From SAR324 cluster bacterium (GTDB taxonomy: Bacteria > SAR324 > NAC60-12): DNA of 64,000 nt. Positions 1 through 7,748 of this stretch are shown piece by piece; position 1 is the first letter of the stretch, and each line of letters begins with the position of its first letter. The stretch lies in assembly GCA_028281495.1 (NCBI GenBank), contig JANQJU010000044.1, forward strand, positions 99,571-163,570, given 5' to 3'. The notes beneath the pieces are model-generated. The model worked only from the letters and a program-made list of their open reading frames with translations. It was not told the origin of the DNA and ran no database searches. Position numbers and translations under genes: made by a program.

Positions 1-540
1 ATGGATGTGGCGTGGTCACCCGATGGTCAGTACCTCGCTGTATTGGGAAAAACCGATATTGCCATCTTCGAAGCAACCACCGGAGCGTGTTGGCAATCTG
101 GGGAAATTCCAGGAGCCGACCTCCGAACCATTCAATGGTCCCCCGGTGGACAAACCGTTGCCTTTGGAGTGAACCATTCAATTTGCCTGTGGAGTCCCTT
201 CGAGAAATCATCCCCTTGGGCTTCGACCATCCCTCTCTCGCAGCAGTTTGCTGCCGATACCCCACTCCCCGACCTCGCAGGGAACCTAGCCACGTTTTCT
301 TCTCAGCCCCATCAATCTCCGGTTCAGTGTGTGGCTTGGTCACCGGATGGAAAGTGGTTCCTTTCTGGAGACTCCGGAGAACCGAACCAATCGGGTCAAA
401 TCTGTATTTGGGATATGGCCAACGGAACCGTCTCTGCCTCACTCCCCATTAAAGAAAATATCCGACGCTTGCAATGGTCCCCGCAAGGAACCGGCTTCGT
501 GTCGGCTCATGCCAACAGCCTATTTCGAATGTGGTCATGA
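1..540 (+). CDS. WD40 repeat protein, C-terminal part
   Basis: Four beta-propeller repeats are visible, each with a WSPDG-type turn followed by a W-containing strand (AWSPDGQYLAV, QWSPGGQTVAF, AWSPDGKWFLS, QWSPQGTGFVS), with ends such as ICLWSP and ICIWDMANG. A WD40 propeller normally needs about seven blades, so the gene very probably starts upstream of the window. The first codon is ATG, but it falls inside a blade and has no visible ribosome binding site. WD40 propellers are protein-interaction platforms; no enzymatic domain is seen, so the partner and role are unknown. It is convergent with the gene cluster starting at 844, and a long hairpin lies between them. Confidence 0.85.
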   Translation: MDVAWSPDGQYLAVLGKTDIAIFEATTGACWQSGEIPGADLRTIQWSPGGQTVAFGVNHSICLWSPFEKSSPWASTIPLSQQFAADTPLPDLAGNLATFSSQPHQSPVQCVAWSPDGKWFLSGDSGEPNQSGQICIWDMANGTVSASLPIKENIRRLQWSPQGTGFVSAHANSLFRMWS

Positions 541-583
541 TTTAGTTTTCCAGGAAGGGAAAGCAGGAATGCGACTCAAACAC

Positions 584-653
584 CAGAAGCGACGAATCAG
601 AAGCGACGAATCAGAAGTGATGAATCAAAAGCGATGAGTCAGAAGTGACAATT
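584..653. repeat. Five tandem 14-bp repeats
   Basis: Five consecutive 14-bp units start at 584, 598, 612, 626 and 640. The first two are identical (CAGAAGCGACGAAT) and the others differ at one to four positions. The array lies just after the WD40 stop codon, in the gap between convergent genes. It has the form of a minisatellite; no open reading frame or binding function is evident. Confidence 0.85.
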
Positions 654-701
654 GCATTCAAAGAGGATGAAACATGAAGATGGGAAATTTTGGCAGGGAG
701 C

Positions 702-749
702 ATCCAGAAGAACGTTGCCTTCTCCGCAATCAGCAACGTTCTCCTGGAT
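702..749. terminator. Long hairpin between convergent genes
   Basis: Positions 702-718 and 733-749 form a 17-bp stem with a single mismatch around a 14-nt loop. On the plus strand it is followed by TTGTTTG, a weak U-tract. Its position between the WD40 gene and the oppositely oriented cluster fits a terminator serving one or both directions. The U-tract is poor, so the stem is certain but the function is inferred. Confidence 0.55.
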
Positions 750-804
750 TGTTTGAGAAAGGAGGCCCGCACCTCCTTTCATCGGGTCGTCTTGTTACTG
801 CTCG

Positions 805-882
805 TTACCGCTCGTTAGCATAGACCAGTTTGTATTCCGGCCATTATCGCTCGTTAGCATAGACCAGCTTGTATTCCGGCCA
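805..882 (-). repeat. 39-bp tandem duplication of a gene 3' end with its stop
   Basis: The last 12 codons plus TAA of the minus-strand gene ending at 844 (positions 844-882, encoding WPEYKLVYANER) are repeated directly after the stop at 805-843, in the same frame and again ending in TAA. The copies differ at two positions (AAG/AAA and CGA/CGG), and both changes are synonymous. A shorter echo (CGAGCAGTAAC) follows. Confidence 0.9.
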
Positions 883-3066
883 TTGTTTGCGGAGGTGATT
901 TTTGAATAAGAAGTATTCCTCGCGGTTGAGAGCGTAGACGGTGATCCAGACATTTTCATCGTAAAAATGTTTGGTGGTCTTTTCCGATTCAATTTCGCGG
1001 TTGAAGCGGTCCAGGCTCATGACCTGACCTTCTGGAAATTCTTCAAACTCGCCTTTCTTTTCGTGAGTCCGGCGGTATACCCGAACGTTTTTCTTATCAA
1101 TGGGTTGCACCACGCGGTACACTACCCCTTTGGACAAGATCAACCGATCTCCGATTTCCATATTGATGCCCGGTTTCTTCTCTTTTTTAGGCTTCGGCTT
1201 TTCGATTTTAGCGATCTGAGGCTTCGGCTTTTTGATTTTTTCCAAACGCACAGTCAGTTCGTTTTGCGACTTCACTTTCGCCAGATTGATGGTTTGCGGT
1301 TTGTAGTCGCGGGCCATCACATTGAGCTCCAGATCACGCGTTGGGCTGAACACCGTGTAATTGCCTTTGGCCTTCTGAGACACAAAACCAGCTGTACTGC
1401 TCACGCTGGCAGGAATCGTTTTCCCCTTTTCATCGACCACTTTCACAGGGATTGTGTGGGTGATCGAGGACATCGGATTCACCTTCAATTCATATTTCAA
1501 AGCCGTCGTTTCCGAAGCATTGGCCTTTGGCAGATCAAAAGTTTGGGTGATGTAACCTGGGGCGGCAATCATCACACGGTTGGCTTCGTCAGTACTGGTC
1601 AACACCGTTTTCCCGTCGTTTGCGGTCCGCGCGGTTTGAACCGTTTTACCACCCAGCAGAGAAACGACCGCACCTTCAATCGGTTTTTTGTTTTTGCGAC
1701 TGCTCACTTCCACCGCATAGGCTTGTTGTGCCACAGCACGCATTTTCACCCAGTATTCTTGACGAGACGCGGGTTCCAAGGCCAACTTGCGAGATTGAAA
1801 CCCCATCGCTTCCACGTTCAAGAAAAGCTTGTCGGCATTCGTGTAGACTCGGTACAGCCCTGTTTTTTCTTTTTGAATCGCTGCGTTGGCATCGGTTTGT
1901 AATAACGCAGACATGCGGGTTTTCGATTCATCTCGGATGTGAACCACCAAGGAATGTTGGAATGGAGATTCGATGGTTTCGGGTTCGGCTTGTGGTTCTT
2001 CTTCCGGGGTTTCTTCAGGCTGAGCTTCGAGAGGTTCTTCTTCTACTGGCTGTTTGGTCAAATACACCTGATAGTGATTCTCTTCTTGACCATGATTCAT
2101 CAATCGCAACATTTGGCTGTCATAACCCACGGCATGAATCTGTACTAAATTTTCAGGGATGCGAGAAAACACTTGAAAGGTCCCCAAGGCACTTTTGATC
2201 ACCGCACCTTGCTCGACCGCAATCGTGACGTCATCCACGGCTTTATGGGTCACCGCAGGAACAACGTCGCTCAGTGGAGCCGCCTCACTCAGTGGGGCCG
2301 CCTCACTTACCAGAGAGAGATCTCCTAAATTTTCGGATCCTTCTAAGCTAGAAAGCTCAGCTCCGGTTTCGGCGTCATACACAGAGACTTGAAATTCGTA
2401 AGGCAGATTCAGATTTGCCTGTGGTTGCAAGACGACAATCGGACGATGTTCATCGTAGGCCACATCGAACCGTGCTTCATGATGGGGAGCCGAAATGCTG
2501 AACCGAAGGGGTTGCTCGTTGTTGGTGGCCGCTTCATTGATTGTGATTGGATACGTTTCCCGGGCGGCATCGTAGGTGAACGAGCGAACGGAAGCTTCTG
2601 AAGCCACAGTCACTACCGCATTGGTAATGGGTTTGTTGCTGGGATTGGTGATGGAAAGCTCTTTAATGGTTTGTACCAAAGGTTCCACATCGGTAACGGG
2701 TACAGGCTGCAACACAAAAGCTTTCTGATACGGTGCTTTTTCAGAAGCTGCCTCTAACTGAAACTTCTGAGTGATATGATTTTCCGCAGCAATTGTGATT
2801 TCCGTTAAAGCTTCAGGTGAACGAAACCGAACCGTTCCATCGGCATCCGTGTGAAACGACAGTTTTTTAGACATCCCATGCGGGGTGACAACAGCATTGA
2901 CCACAGGTTGTTGGATCTCTTCACCCGTTTGTACGTTGAGTTGGTATTCGTATTTTCCCACATTGCTACTGGAACTGACCGCAAAAATGAGAAACAGAAA
3001 GCCCACAACTGCAACGGACTCTAGAATGACCAGTAGTGTCGTGATGAGCGAACTTTGTTGTTTCAT
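844..3066 (-). CDS. Membrane-anchored beta-sandwich repeat protein, 740 aa
   Basis: Function is not known. One hydrophobic helix lies at residues about 8-30 (SLITTLLVILESVAVVGFLF), so the protein is probably anchored by its N-terminus with the bulk in the periplasm. The body contains several segments of the carboxypeptidase-regulatory-like type, with strands such as VVNAVVTPHG and PIEGAVVSLLGGKTV ending in a glycine-rich turn. A Glu/Pro-rich linker (residues about 330-365) and a Lys/Pro-rich linker (about 605-630) separate them from a distinct C-terminal region of about 100 residues. A six-residue repeat, SEAAPL, occurs twice at about residues 255-266. ATG at 3066 follows a GAGGT site. It is the last gene of a same-strand run with the four-helix protein 36 bp upstream, so co-transcription is likely. 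Confidence 0.75.
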   Translation of the reverse strand: MKQQSSLITTLLVILESVAVVGFLFLIFAVSSSSNVGKYEYQLNVQTGEEIQQPVVNAVVTPHGMSKKLSFHTDADGTVRFRSPEALTEITIAAENHITQKFQLEAASEKAPYQKAFVLQPVPVTDVEPLVQTIKELSITNPSNKPITNAVVTVASEASVRSFTYDAARETYPITINEAATNNEQPLRFSISAPHHEARFDVAYDEHRPIVVLQPQANLNLPYEFQVSVYDAETGAELSSLEGSENLGDLSLVSEAAPLSEAAPLSDVVPAVTHKAVDDVTIAVEQGAVIKSALGTFQVFSRIPENLVQIHAVGYDSQMLRLMNHGQEENHYQVYLTKQPVEEEPLEAQPEETPEEEPQAEPETIESPFQHSLVVHIRDESKTRMSALLQTDANAAIQKEKTGLYRVYTNADKLFLNVEAMGFQSRKLALEPASRQEYWVKMRAVAQQAYAVEVSSRKNKKPIEGAVVSLLGGKTVQTARTANDGKTVLTSTDEANRVMIAAPGYITQTFDLPKANASETTALKYELKVNPMSSITHTIPVKVVDEKGKTIPASVSSTAGFVSQKAKGNYTVFSPTRDLELNVMARDYKPQTINLAKVKSQNELTVRLEKIKKPKPQIAKIEKPKPKKEKKPGINMEIGDRLILSKGVVYRVVQPIDKKNVRVYRRTHEKKGEFEEFPEGQVMSLDRFNREIESEKTTKHFYDENVWITVYALNREEYFLFKNHLRKQWPEYKLVYANER
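2270..2305 (-). repeat. 18-bp in-frame tandem duplication
   Basis: Two 18-bp copies (2270-2287 and 2288-2305) differ at one base and encode SEAAPL twice inside the 740-residue protein, in what looks like a flexible linker. Confidence 0.8.
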
Positions 3067-3102
3067 GGCAGACCTCGTTGAGTGAATGATGGATAAACGG
3101 CA

Positions 3103-3660
3103 CTAGGCGGATTTTCGTTCAACAACACGAGTGGGATGCAATGCTTGTTGCAACCCTTGACTCACGCCCTCGGCAATGCCTTGAGCGACTGCACGCGAAA
3201 CTGTTTCGGAAATCTGACTTTCCAACAACGCGAGATCTTTATCGGTGGGCAATGGACGCATGACCCGTACATTGGCGGGCAATTCGTCGTCGCTTTCCTG
3301 AGAGGGATCGTTCATCAGTTGATTGACCTGTCCCAACAAATACCCAAACAAGCCTGCAACTAATGGAAGTCCGTAATGGAGGTTAGGAATTTCTCCGTTC
3401 TGGATGGCCATGAAAATGTCTTGGGCGGCCATTCCAAACAACAACACCAGGTTGAGTACTAAGCCCAATAGCGCCGAAATGATCGTCATTCGACCTTGTT
3501 GGTAAACAGCAAAGAAGGCTCCCACGAGTCCGGTCACGGCTAACGGAATGGCATACCGCAATTCGGTCATGGCCAAATATCCGCTCACCCCTAGAATCAC
3601 AATGAGATAAGAAAGAACGCTGATGCGTATTGACATTGGGGATTGGTTGAAGTCTTTCAT
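3103..3660 (-). CDS. Four-helix membrane protein, 185 aa
   Basis: Function is not recognised. Four hydrophobic segments are visible in the first 125 residues (ISVLSYLIVILGVSGYLAM, YAIPLAVTGLVGAFFAVY, ISALLGLVLNLVLLFGMA and YGLPLVAGLFGYLLGQV). They are followed by a soluble tail with a predicted amphipathic helix (ETVSRAVAQGIAEGVSQGLQ). The frame is open further upstream to 3756, but ATG at 3660 directly follows GGGAGTG and gives a more normal N-terminus, so I chose it. It lies 36 bp before the 740-residue anchored protein and probably shares its transcript; a joint envelope role is inference. Confidence 0.75.
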   Translation of the reverse strand: MKDFNQSPMSIRISVLSYLIVILGVSGYLAMTELRYAIPLAVTGLVGAFFAVYQQGRMTIISALLGLVLNLVLLFGMAAQDIFMAIQNGEIPNLHYGLPLVAGLFGYLLGQVNQLMNDPSQESDDELPANVRVMRPLPTDKDLALLESQISETVSRAVAQGIAEGVSQGLQQALHPTRVVERKSA

Positions 3661-3876
3661 GATCACTCCCTTACAAAAAAGATTACTAATGAATTGGCTG
3701 ATGGCTGACATGAAATAGGAATGCAGAGAGCATGCCCGTGTGCCAAGCGAGGCCAAAATGCGGGAGTGAAATTAAAGATGCGAAAAGCAGGAAAGGATCG
3801 GGGCAATTCCAATGAAAATGGATCATTGCCCCTATTTGGGTGGATTGTTTCTAGACTCTAGTCGTGGCCAGAAGTG

Positions 3877-5235
3877 TTACTGGATCACGCCTTGGCCCCC
3901 CAATAAATCCAGCTCCAAGATCGAGGAGGTGATGTGGTCCGGAGTGGTGTACGTGCCATCCGGTTGCTTTGGTTTCAAAGCTTGCCGTTTGACGAGGGCC
4001 AATTTTGCCGCGTCATCGACTCGTTTGAGAGAAAACGAGAAATCAGGCTTTTCGTTGTAGCGCTTGCCATTGTGTTCGAAAAACACATTGAGCTTCTGTT
4101 GTCGCTTGAATTCTGCTTGCTGCAAGGCAAGGCGCAATTGATCCTCGTCTTGTCCCAGCTTCAGGGTGAAGAACTCGATTTCCATTCGGGCGGGTTTGTC
4201 TTTGATGCCACCGCGCCCCACGGTCAAGGCTTCTTGCTTGAAGTGGTATTGCACCGCGCCTTCCGATTTCAAAATCTCGGCGGTGCCACCTTTCTCAAAC
4301 TTTCCTGTCACGATGCCTTCTCCGGTAAACCGTCCCACCAACACCAAATTGCGGGAAGCGGTTTCTTCTTCAGAGGAAGCATCTTCATATTTCGCATCCA
4401 CAAACTCTTCGTCTTGCGGTTCAAAGTACAGACGCACCAAATGTAACATCTGAATCGGACGCGTGGTCGTATCGCTCGGCAAGGCCACTTGAGGCCCTCC
4501 CGCTGAAGGGGGTTCATTGATCCATAGGTTTCGGTTGATGGTGGCGTTCAGTTCCTCACTGTCGCCCATCACCACACGCAATACTTTGGCATCTTCGCGA
4601 TAAATCACAGTGGGACGATCAATGTTGCGAGGATCGACATGGAAATAGAACTTATCGTCGGGAGATTTGTTGCTCACGATTTCCAATGCCAAGTATTTGA
4701 AGCCTTCGTTTTGAAAACGGTTGCGGGCCACTTCAGGAATTTCCACAGCATACCGAGTTTTGTTGGCAACCGCCCAACTATATACTGGCCGTTGGTCATA
4801 CGTATCGACCGAACTGATCAACACCCGGCTGCCATCCAAACGGCCTTCAAAGCCACCGAACAGTTCAAAATGTTTTTCGTCGATTTCCATGATCTGACGA
4901 ATGAGATCGGGGCGTACCCGGCCTTCTTGAAAAGGCAGAAAGGTCTGTTTGCCTCCGTCCAACAGCAGCATCGTGCCTTGGGTCACGGGATACGCCACCC
5001 ATTCATCTTTTTTCTTGGCAGGGGCTACGACCGCAGCCGCTGGTGCGGCCTTCGGCTGGGGACGTTTGGTCACCACTTTCTTTTTAGGATTCGCGGTACG
5101 CTTCGGAGCCGTGCGCGGAGCATCGCTTTCGGCAGACACAAAATTCGGCGTGCGACGTCGAATTTCTTTGCGTTCAGAACTGATACATCCTGCAAGCATA
5201 AGCAGGATTAGGGACAGAACTACCGTGTATCGCAT
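3877..5235 (-). CDS. Predicted lipoprotein, 452 aa
   Basis: A short signal peptide ends in a clear lipobox (LMLAGC, Cys at residue 17), so the protein should be lipid-anchored in the envelope. An Arg/Lys/Pro/Ala-rich low-complexity linker (about residues 35-75) leads to a long mixed alpha/beta region without a family I recognise. It includes a Glu-rich patch (EDASSEEETASR). The upstream site is weak (AGAGAAG) before ATG at 5235. It lies between the SUMF1-like exported protein and the four-helix protein, all on the minus strand with gaps of about 50-220 bp, suggesting a common envelope function. Confidence 0.7.
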   Translation of the reverse strand: MRYTVVLSLILLMLAGCISSERKEIRRRTPNFVSAESDAPRTAPKRTANPKKKVVTKRPQPKAAPAAAVVAPAKKKDEWVAYPVTQGTMLLLDGGKQTFLPFQEGRVRPDLIRQIMEIDEKHFELFGGFEGRLDGSRVLISSVDTYDQRPVYSWAVANKTRYAVEIPEVARNRFQNEGFKYLALEIVSNKSPDDKFYFHVDPRNIDRPTVIYREDAKVLRVVMGDSEELNATINRNLWINEPPSAGGPQVALPSDTTTRPIQMLHLVRLYFEPQDEEFVDAKYEDASSEEETASRNLVLVGRFTGEGIVTGKFEKGGTAEILKSEGAVQYHFKQEALTVGRGGIKDKPARMEIEFFTLKLGQDEDQLRLALQQAEFKRQQKLNVFFEHNGKRYNEKPDFSFSLKRVDDAAKLALVKRQALKPKQPDGTYTTPDHITSSILELDLLGGQGVIQ

Positions 5236-5281
5236 AACACTTCTCTTTCAATAGGGTTAATCGGGAGAATCGAATTCCATC

Positions 5282-6325
5282 TCATTTGACACTGATGCCA
5301 CAACGGAACCCAATATTCAGCTTATGTTTTTCCGGATTCATGCGATTGCGATTGGTCACTCGAAGGTCTTCTTCCACAGAAGTCCAACCGCCTCCACGAA
5401 TCACTTTCACCCCAGTTTTTTCATTGGCATACGGGTTTTTCACTTTTTGACCGGGGCTGGTGGTCGCATGATAAAACAATTCATTATACCAGTCGGCAAC
5501 CCATTCCCAAACATTCCCTGACATATCATACAGCCCATATCCATTGGGCGGAAACGATCCTACTGGTTCCGGACGGGTGCGGGTGACCTCTTCCGTTTTG
5601 AATACCGCACGGCCGACCGGTTCTTCATCTCCCCACGGATAGATGCCAGACTCCAACCCCCCCCGTGCTGCATATTCCCATTCGGCTTCGGTGGGTAGGC
5701 GTTTTCCATAATGACGGCAATAGTCCAGGGCTTGATACCACGTGATAGCAATGATCGGATATTCGGGATTGACGTTGAAGATCCACAAATCGTCTGCCTC
5801 TAATACCAGATAGTCCGGATGCAAACTCTGGACGAACTCTGCATCTTTTGCAGAAAGATACGCGGGTTCTTCGTCAGGATTCCCACTGGCCCAATTGAAG
5901 GGTCGATATCGAACGCTGTCGATGAGATCGCGGAACTCTCCGGTGGTCATGAGGCGGTCGTCAATTTGAATCTGAAACAAATCGGGTTCCTTGTAAAACA
6001 AGGGAACTTGATTCAGCAACGGGATGATTCCAGCACCATGCTTTGGGATCTCTTTTTTGGTTTCGGCAATAAAGCGTTGATAATCCGCCACCGTGACTTC
6101 GAACTGATCGATATAAAAATCGGTGAGCAATACGGGATGCTCGGGGGTTTCGTCATCATGTTCATTGTTGCCCATGATAAACGTTCCCCCTTCCAGCAAA
6201 ACCATCGGGCGGTCGTCATCCCCATAATAGATATTGTCATCGTCTTGGGCAAAACCCAGGAAAGGTAAGAAGCTTATAAAGAACAGGATGCCGACCCGGC
6301 ACAAAAACTGGAAACCATTCATCAT
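5282..6325 (-). CDS. Exported SUMF1/FGE-like fold protein
   Basis: The protein has the hallmarks of the formylglycine-generating-enzyme sulfatase-modifying-factor fold: GGTFIMGN near the N-terminus, RLPTEAEWEYAARGG, YPWGDE, GNVWEWVADWY, VIRGGGW and a terminal GFRC. A signal peptide (ILFFISFLPFLGFAQ) precedes the domain. True FGE enzymes carry a second active-site cysteine shortly before the C-terminal Arg-rich loop; here that stretch (TSVEEDLRVTNRNRM) has none, so formylglycine formation is unlikely. A binding or structural role, as in many SUMF1-like proteins, is more plausible. The start at 6325 (ATG ATG) follows GAGGT; the longer frame to 6346 lacks a site. A roughly 90-residue acidic insert lies in the first third. 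Confidence 0.85.
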   Translation of the reverse strand: MMNGFQFLCRVGILFFISFLPFLGFAQDDDNIYYGDDDRPMVLLEGGTFIMGNNEHDDETPEHPVLLTDFYIDQFEVTVADYQRFIAETKKEIPKHGAGIIPLLNQVPLFYKEPDLFQIQIDDRLMTTGEFRDLIDSVRYRPFNWASGNPDEEPAYLSAKDAEFVQSLHPDYLVLEADDLWIFNVNPEYPIIAITWYQALDYCRHYGKRLPTEAEWEYAARGGLESGIYPWGDEEPVGRAVFKTEEVTRTRPEPVGSFPPNGYGLYDMSGNVWEWVADWYNELFYHATTSPGQKVKNPYANEKTGVKVIRGGGWTSVEEDLRVTNRNRMNPEKHKLNIGFRCGISVK

Positions 6326-6438
6326 TGCTACCTCATCCACAAACATTCGGTTGATATTGATCCCCCATGAAATGCAAAGGATGTGCCCCTGTTCTTTCAG
6401 AAAAGCGGCCCCGTTCCGGGATTCCGATCAAAGGCAGG

Positions 6439-6984
6439 TTAGCCAGAAAGGCTAGCGAAGCGGGTTTGTTCCAACGCAAGTTCCATGTGGAAATGATTGT
6501 TTTTGGGAGTCCGGAAGGAAATCCGAATGCAAGGGGTTTCTTCTGCACTCGTGGACTTGAAAACCAAGCCAATGGGCTTGTTCACCGGGACCACCGCAGG
6601 AATCGTGGCATGGGCAATCAAGTCGTATTGGTTCTGTACATTGGTACGGGCGCGTCCAATGATATGGTTCGTCAACTCTCCCAATGAATTGACCACATCG
6701 TCGGCTTGGTGATGATGGGGAATATCGTCATCTGGCATGCCCATCGCTTTCAACGAGGCCACGACCAATTCCAACGCGGTGGTTCCTGAAAAATTGAGCA
6801 CCATCAGCCCACTGTAGTCCCCATCGAAGCTAACAAACGATCCGAGGTCCCCAGAAATTTGTACAGTGGGGATGAACTGTGCCGTTTTGGCAACGGTCAC
6901 TTCTACGCTACAAAAACGCAAAATGATGTCACGGGCAGCTTTGCTAAACAAATCCGCTACCAGCAAGATGGAGCTTTCTTCCAT
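6439..6984 (-). CDS. DUF3334 family, CheC/CheX-like
   Basis: The sequence matches my memory of the DUF3334 family along its length: SFDGDYSGLMVLNFS, a GMPDDDI segment, and the CheC/CheX-type helix NSLGELTNHIIGRA, in which the E and N are the residues used by CheX-like phosphatases. The C-terminus (NHFHMELALEQTRF) also fits. CheX relatives dephosphorylate CheY-type response regulators, but DUF3334 activity has not been established as far as I know. ATG at 6984 follows AAGGAAGGG; the longer frame starts at TTG (7002). A chemotaxis or two-component link is plausible given the chemoreceptor and response regulators elsewhere in the window. Confidence 0.8.
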   Translation of the reverse strand: MEESSILLVADLFSKAARDIILRFCSVEVTVAKTAQFIPTVQISGDLGSFVSFDGDYSGLMVLNFSGTTALELVVASLKAMGMPDDDIPHHHQADDVVNSLGELTNHIIGRARTNVQNQYDLIAHATIPAVVPVNKPIGLVFKSTSAEETPCIRISFRTPKNNHFHMELALEQTRFASLSG

Positions 6985-7198
6985 ACCCTTCCTTTCTACC
7001 AAATTACATGCTTCGATACGTTCGCCTTTTTTGGAACACTACCGGCTCCTTATCGCTCCAGCCACCGCCTTGAAGGAAAGGCATTCTGAGGGATTTGATC
7101 TGCAACTGCGAAGTACCATGGCACATTCGTTTTTAAAAAATAGGTTTAACAATCGACAGAGTTAGGTTTCGTACAAGAGGTCAAAAAAGACAAGGCCT

Positions 7199-7528
7199 TC
7201 ACACGTCGAAATCGGTACGAATTCTCTTACGCCGACGCGGCTTGGCTAAGATGGCAGGAGACTGGGGAGTTTTGGTGGCTTTTCGCCGCCGAGGTGGCGG
7301 AACGGGACGGTCGTACCGCACATCTTCCATCATCGGCCCCACGCCTTCATCACGAGTCTCTGTAGCCGATAAATTATAACGTGCAAACACCTCTTGAAAT
7401 CGGGTTGGCCGCACCGAACGCACCGCTTCGACCTTGTCCCGACCCGCTCCCGTATATTGCGGATAGAAGGTCGTCACACTGCGAGAAAACCAATCGATGG
7501 TTCGGCGAGGTTGCTTTTTAGAAGACAT
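7199..7528 (-). CDS. Small basic hypothetical protein, 109 aa
   Basis: No family is recognised. There is no signal peptide or membrane helix. The N-terminal half is mixed (DWFSRSVTTFYPQYTG), while the C-terminal third is rich in Arg, Lys and Pro (PPPRRRKATKT and KPRRRKRIRT), which would suit binding to nucleic acid or an acidic partner. ATG at 7528 follows GAGGAG at good spacing, supporting a real gene. It stands about 210 bp upstream of the DUF3334 gene on the same strand, so co-transcription is uncertain. Confidence 0.65.
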   Translation of the reverse strand: MSSKKQPRRTIDWFSRSVTTFYPQYTGAGRDKVEAVRSVRPTRFQEVFARYNLSATETRDEGVGPMMEDVRYDRPVPPPRRRKATKTPQSPAILAKPRRRKRIRTDFDV

Positions 7529-7553
7529 CTAAAGACTCCTCAGTGAGTAATTC

Positions 7554-7583
7554 AATTTTTATAGAAAGAATTTTTATAGAAAG
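7554..7583. repeat. Perfect 15-bp tandem repeat
   Basis: AATTTTTATAGAAAG occurs twice head to tail (7554-7568 and 7569-7583) in the AT-rich space between the divergent small basic gene and the ABC exporter operon. It could belong to a promoter or regulator site for either gene, but this is not shown. Confidence 0.8.
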
Positions 7584-7748
7584 CCTGATCAAAAAACCAT
7601 ACCGGAATGTCGCTCGATTATCCAAGAAGCAATTCCTGACGTGATATCGAGGTTCAATCCGAGCTTTCCCAATTTCTTAAACACATGCTAGTACGGTATA
7701 GATCGGATGAAACGTAAAATAGTTGAACCTTAAGAGGAAAAACCCCTG

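Noticed and set aside
967..1902. Long plus-strand frame inside the 740-residue gene
   Set aside because: It is antisense to a gene with a signal anchor and a good start site, and its translation looks like random composition.
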